DNA of 64,000 nt from an uncultured Lachnospiraceae bacterium (GTDB lineage: Bacteria; Bacillota; Clostridia; Lachnospirales; Lachnospiraceae): NCBI GenBank assembly GCA_930989745.1, contig CAKNMY010000001.1:1-64000 (forward strand), in the 5' to 3' direction. The notes beneath the pieces are model-generated. The model worked only from the letters and a program-made list of their open reading frames with translations. It did not search any database and had not been told where the DNA came from. The first letter of the stretch is position 1, and each line of letters starts with the position of its first letter. Below, in pieces: positions 60,591 to 64,000 of the stretch. A program made the translations under genes and the position numbers.

Positions 60591-61505
60591 TCACTGGATT
60601 TTTTTTAGATTATCGGCAAGTTTCGCAAAATCTTCCAGCGTCAGCATCTCTCCCCGTACGGACGGCGAAAAGCCGCTCTGGGCAATCGCAAGCTCAATCT
60701 GCTCCTTCGTATAAGAAAGACCTGCATAATTTTTCAAACCGTTTGCCAGGGTCTTTCTTCTCTGGTTAAAAGAAGCCCGGATTACCTCGAACATCAGCTT
60801 CTCATCCTCGACATGAACAGGCGGTTCCGCATGCTTTGTCAGGCGGATGACCGCGCTTCCCACTTTGGGCCGCGGCATAAAACAGTTCGGCGGAACATTC
60901 GCCACAATATAGGGATCTGCGTAATACTGCACAGCGAGAGACAGCGCGCCGTAATCCTTGCTGCCCGGCCCCGTCTGCATCCGAAGCGCCACTTCCTTCT
61001 GCACCATCACAGTCACAGACTCCACAGGCACACCCGACTCAAAGATCCCCATAATAATCGGAGTTGTGATATAATACGGAAGATTCGCCACAATCTTGAT
61101 CGGCCTGCCTGCGTTCTTCTCCTCAGCCAGGCGGCAGATATCCACTTTCAAGATGTCCTCGTTGAGCACAGTAACATTGTCGTATCCGCTCAGCGTATCT
61201 TCCAGGATCGGAATCAGGTTGCGGTCAATCTCCACAGCGCACACTTCTCTGGCAGCGTATGCCAGATACTGTGTCATGGTTCCGATTCCCGGACCAATCT
61301 CCACAACAAAATCCTCATCCGTAATCTCAGCAGCCGCAATAATCTTGTCCAGCACATGTGTGTCAATGAGAAAGTTCTGCCCGAACTTTTTCTGAAAATT
61401 AAAACCGTATCGGTTCAGCACCGCAATTGTGTTCTGCGGATTTCCCAACGTTGGCTGAGGACGGAGCTTTGCTCCGCCCTCAGCATGTTCTTTATGATTC
61501 TTCAT
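60591..61505 (-). CDS. rsmA: 16S rRNA dimethyladenosine transferase RsmA (KsgA)
   Basis: The 304-residue protein has the SAM site VEIGPGIGTMTQYLA, the NLPYYITTPI active-site motif and FNQRRKTL near the C-terminus. It dimethylates two adenines near the 3' end of 16S rRNA during ribosome assembly. The core begins at NTIAVLNRYGFNFQKKFGQN. The first 20 or so codons from ATG 61505 are extra and contain a 14-bp palindrome; translation may start later at a TTG near 61448. It lies 27 bp after the TPR/AAA gene, same strand. Confidence 0.94.
   Translation of the reverse strand: MKNHKEHAEGGAKLRPQPTLGNPQNTIAVLNRYGFNFQKKFGQNFLIDTHVLDKIIAAAEITDEDFVVEIGPGIGTMTQYLAYAAREVCAVEIDRNLIPILEDTLSGYDNVTVLNEDILKVDICRLAEEKNAGRPIKIVANLPYYITTPIIMGIFESGVPVESVTVMVQKEVALRMQTGPGSKDYGALSLAVQYYADPYIVANVPPNCFMPRPKVGSAVIRLTKHAEPPVHVEDEKLMFEVIRASFNQRRKTLANGLKNYAGLSYTKEQIELAIAQSGFSPSVRGEMLTLEDFAKLADNLKKIQ
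61454..61484 (-). repeat. Palindrome in the 5' end of rsmA
   Basis: GCTGAGGACGGAGC pairs with GCTCCGCCCTCAGC around 3 nt (one G-T type mismatch). If the annotated start is right, it is translated in frame as about ten residues (AEGGAKLRPQ). It could otherwise be a leader hairpin before a later start. Confidence 0.6.
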
Positions 61506-61532
61506 ATATTATTATTTTCCACCTTTGTCAGA

Positions 61533-64000
61533 TTAGAAATCAAAATCCTTTTCGTAGAGAATTACGCGGTTCTCATCATCCAGGTGCTTTCTGGATACCT
61601 TTCTTCCGAGCTTTCTCGTTCCGCGCTGCGCTTTTGAAATAGCGTTGTCCACCATTTCCTTTACTTTGAGGATCGTGATGGGCTCAGATTCAGACTGATT
61701 ATCCCCGATCAGCGTGTACAGCGCCAGAACACCCATGTCGTCAATCTTATATCCCATCTCCTTCGCGTAAACCCGCGCGAAGGTGACCAGCTCGTCATTC
61801 GTAAATACCGGAATAGAGATTACTGTCGCAAACTTCTCGGCAAATTCCGGATAATTCTTCAGCAGGGTTCTCATGCTGGTCTTCTCATCCTCGATGATGA
61901 TGGTAAGGCCGTCTGTTCTGAAATCCATCGCCCGGGAAAGACTCTCTATCGTCTCCGGGTGCAGCAGGCCGGCACGCTCCACAATCAGGAAGCCTCCTGA
62001 AAGCTTTGCCACAACTCTCACCGGATCCTTTGTATTCAGATCCGAAGCGTCAAGACGCGCCATTTTCACTGCCTTCAGTCCCAGATCCTGACAGATCGCG
62101 CGGACAAGCGATTCGGAAAGCTTTGATTTTCCGGTGCCGTGACCGCCCATGATCGCGATATTTCCGCGACGGGAAGTCTTGTCGCCCGCGTTCTCGTATA
62201 CGCCGCTCATAGCGTCAAGAATCTGCTGATTCATACCGGGAACCTTTGCAAAATACGTGAACAGCTTCTTCTGTTCCTCGCTCATCTTCTCAGGCCGCGT
62301 ATCATTCAAAATACGAATGCGCTTCTCCTCCGGAGTCTCATCTCTGAGAATCTCCTCCATCAGATCTACGGGCTGCTCTTCCTGTTCCGGCTGCTGTGCT
62401 TCCTCAGTCTGCTGCTCTTCATCCGCGGTTACAGCGCTCTCTGCCGGTTCTGCCTGCCGGGTCTCCTCCACTGCCGCATCCGGAAGAATCTCTTCCTCAA
62501 GATCCTTCACTTCTATTTCCTCTTCCGGAATCTCCTGCTCTTCGGTTTCGTATTCAATTACAGGCATCTCTTCTTCCGGAGCTGCTTCAGTCTGTTCATC
62601 GGAAGCGACCTGCTCCGGTTCAGCGTCTGCGCTCTCTGTCTCCGCATGTTCCTCTGCTGCCGATTCCGCCATCACTTTCGCTAACTGATTGTTGGCAATC
62701 GCATCTGCAACCGCCTGCGCCAGCGGCACTGCCTGGGCCTGTGCTTCTTTCTTCTCTCCGCCGTCTGACATCGCTTCTGCCAGATCCCGGGTCTTATCCA
62801 TATCCACTGCTGCATTCGCTGCTTCGGACGGCGTCACTTCATTTCGCTCAAAGTTGCCTGTCGCCAGCTCCTGCGCTATGCTTCCGGCCGTCTCTTTTAA
62901 GATTGCCTCCAGATCAAAGTCGGCAAAGCTTCCGCTCTCCTCCGGCTTCGGTTCTTCCTTCACCGGCTTCTTCTCTACGGCGGCAGTGATCTCAACCTTT
63001 TTCTTCGGATCAATCTTCGGAATTACATCGGTCTCTTTCTGCTCCGGCTCCAGTTCCTTCACTACAGGAATATCTTCATCCTCAGAGAATTCCTCCGGCG
63101 ATTCCTTCGGCTCCTCTGCCGCGGGTTCCTCCGGTCTGCTGAACCCCGCGAAAACATCCTTGAAGCTCTTGCTCAGGCGCTCCTGCAGCTCTCTGGGATC
63201 CGGTATGTTCGCAGGCTGCGGATGCGGTGACGTCGCCACCTCCTCCAGGGTTCCCTCCAGCACGGCTGACAGATCAATACTGCTCTGAACCGGCTGCGCA
63301 GAGGCGCTTCCGCCCGCCGTTCTCTCCGGATCAGCTTCGCGTGACGCGGCTGCCTCCGGAATCACTGTCCTTACGGTAACAGGAGCGTCATTCTTTACCT
63401 CCGGCACATCCTGAAGCGCTGCTTCCCGCACCACACGATACTTGTCCTGCTCCAGAAGCTCCTGTCTGCTGTCATAGATCTGTCTCTGGGAAGCGGATAA
63501 CGGCTCATACTTCATCTTCAGCTCCATAGCTTTGAATACATATTTGCCTTCGCTGAACCACAGAATCAGGTCATCGCACTCTTCAATACATTTCTCCCGC
63601 ATCCCCGCTTTGCTGTAGAGCCTTGCCAGCTCATACGCCCAGCGCTCGGTGTACTCCTTTGACTTGTACTCCTCCAGAATCGCAATCAAGTCCTCGATCG
63701 GTGAACGCTTTGCCTTATATATCTTATACTTCAATATGTATCTGGAATTATCGTTGGGCGCTGCGTCTATAAACTCCTGATAGTAATCCACAGCGTCGTC
63801 GTAGCTTCCCATCTTCAGCGCCACCTCGACCAGGCGGTACAGGATGCTCTTGCCTTTGGTAGCTCTGTCATATGCGAGCAGAAGAATCTGCCGGCAGTCT
63901 TCCAGTTTTCCGTTCGCCTCATAGATATCCGCAACAGTGCAAAGGGTACGGATGCTTTTTACTTTTCTCCAGTCAATCGTTTCCGTAATACGGAAAGCTC
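61533..64000 (-). CDS. TPR protein with C-terminal AAA+ ATPase domain (partial, runs off window)
   Basis: The frame is open to the right edge (no stop from 61533 to 64000), so the N-terminus is missing; the GTG at 63824 is internal. Visible are TPR-like helices (LEDCRQILLLAYDRATKG, YDDAVDYYQEFIDAAPNDNS), then a long acidic, low-complexity linker rich in E, P, A (about 400 residues). A C-terminal ATPase domain follows with Walker A GGHGTGKSKLSES near 62130 and GGFLIVERAG in the Walker B position, similar to CbbX-type AAA+. The function is unknown. It is likely co-transcribed with rsmA. Confidence 0.75.
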   Translation of the reverse strand, partial: AFRITETIDWRKVKSIRTLCTVADIYEANGKLEDCRQILLLAYDRATKGKSILYRLVEVALKMGSYDDAVDYYQEFIDAAPNDNSRYILKYKIYKAKRSPIEDLIAILEEYKSKEYTERWAYELARLYSKAGMREKCIEECDDLILWFSEGKYVFKAMELKMKYEPLSASQRQIYDSRQELLEQDKYRVVREAALQDVPEVKNDAPVTVRTVIPEAAASREADPERTAGGSASAQPVQSSIDLSAVLEGTLEEVATSPHPQPANIPDPRELQERLSKSFKDVFAGFSRPEEPAAEEPKESPEEFSEDEDIPVVKELEPEQKETDVIPKIDPKKKVEITAAVEKKPVKEEPKPEESGSFADFDLEAILKETAGSIAQELATGNFERNEVTPSEAANAAVDMDKTRDLAEAMSDGGEKKEAQAQAVPLAQAVADAIANNQLAKVMAESAAEEHAETESADAEPEQVASDEQTEAAPEEEMPVIEYETEEQEIPEEEIEVKDLEEEILPDAAVEETRQAEPAESAVTADEEQQTEEAQQPEQEEQPVDLMEEILRDETPEEKRIRILNDTRPEKMSEEQKKLFTYFAKVPGMNQQILDAMSGVYENAGDKTSRRGNIAIMGGHGTGKSKLSESLVRAICQDLGLKAVKMARLDASDLNTKDPVRVVAKLSGGFLIVERAGLLHPETIESLSRAMDFRTDGLTIIIEDEKTSMRTLLKNYPEFAEKFATVISIPVFTNDELVTFARVYAKEMGYKIDDMGVLALYTLIGDNQSESEPITILKVKEMVDNAISKAQRGTRKLGRKVSRKHLDDENRVILYEKDFDF

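Noticed and set aside
62257..63288. Plus-strand Ser/Pro-rich open frames
   Set aside because: They are antisense to the acidic linker of the TPR/AAA gene. Glu codons read backwards give Ser-rich frames.

Overview
The window looks like the chromosome of an anaerobic, low-to-mid GC Gram-positive of the class Clostridia, most likely family Lachnospiraceae. Support: Shine-Dalgarno-led genes, two T-box leaders, a SpoIIID-like fragment, PerR with rubrerythrins, BlaI/MecI-BlaR1 regulators, B. subtilis-type heterodimeric ABC exporters, and a rhamnogalacturonan locus like the B. subtilis yteP-ytcQ-yteR set. The assignment is inferred from gene content, not from a marker-gene comparison. No rRNA, tRNA, CRISPR array or complete insertion sequence was seen.

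Layout. 0-3.1 kb is a small accessory island on the minus strand: a truncated spoIIID-like fragment, a Nudix hydrolase, an HNH nuclease, and an overlapping DUF3990-type protein plus a partner. 3.4-10.8 kb is mostly housekeeping (homocysteine methyltransferase domain protein, PrsA/SurA-like lipoprotein, mfd, pth, a G3E GTPase fused to a DUF1980-like domain). 11-18 kb is a regulatory and export cluster: three BlaI/MecI paralogues, a frameshifted blaR1 remnant, an intact BlaR1-like M56 protease, a small secreted peptide, and a convergent ABC exporter with one half split into two genes.

18-34 kb is a rhamnogalacturonan-I locus. An AraC regulator (plus strand) is divergent from a seven-gene minus-strand operon: two permeases, binding lipoprotein, GH105, CE12-type esterase, GH112 phosphorylase, GH43. 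A second set follows: GH35, a DUF4091 enzyme and a truncated GH115. The enzymes lack signal peptides, so oligosaccharides are probably imported and cut inside the cell, ending in phosphorolysis of galactosyl-rhamnose.

34.6-38.6 kb holds a BmrCD-like heterodimeric exporter behind a 37-codon leader peptide and a terminator. Next come a His/Cys-rich G3E metallochaperone, a tryptophan-type ABC importer under a T-box with a UGG specifier, and a GntR-regulated YtrABC-like ABC system with a palindromic operator over its own promoter. 45.9-51.4 kb has a GNAT, glgB, a GH13 amylase with its TetR regulator, and TatD. 51.5-56.8 kb has a P-type Ca/Mn ATPase behind a yybP-ykoY-type riboswitch, and metG behind a T-box with an AUG specifier.

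56.9-64 kb has a sugar O-acetyltransferase fragment, an oxidative-stress block (PerR, two rubrerythrin types), a corrinoid adenosyltransferase, a small alarmone synthetase, rsmA, and a TPR/AAA ATPase that runs off the right edge. Several palindromic elements, two sharing a core sequence, are scattered in intergenic DNA.
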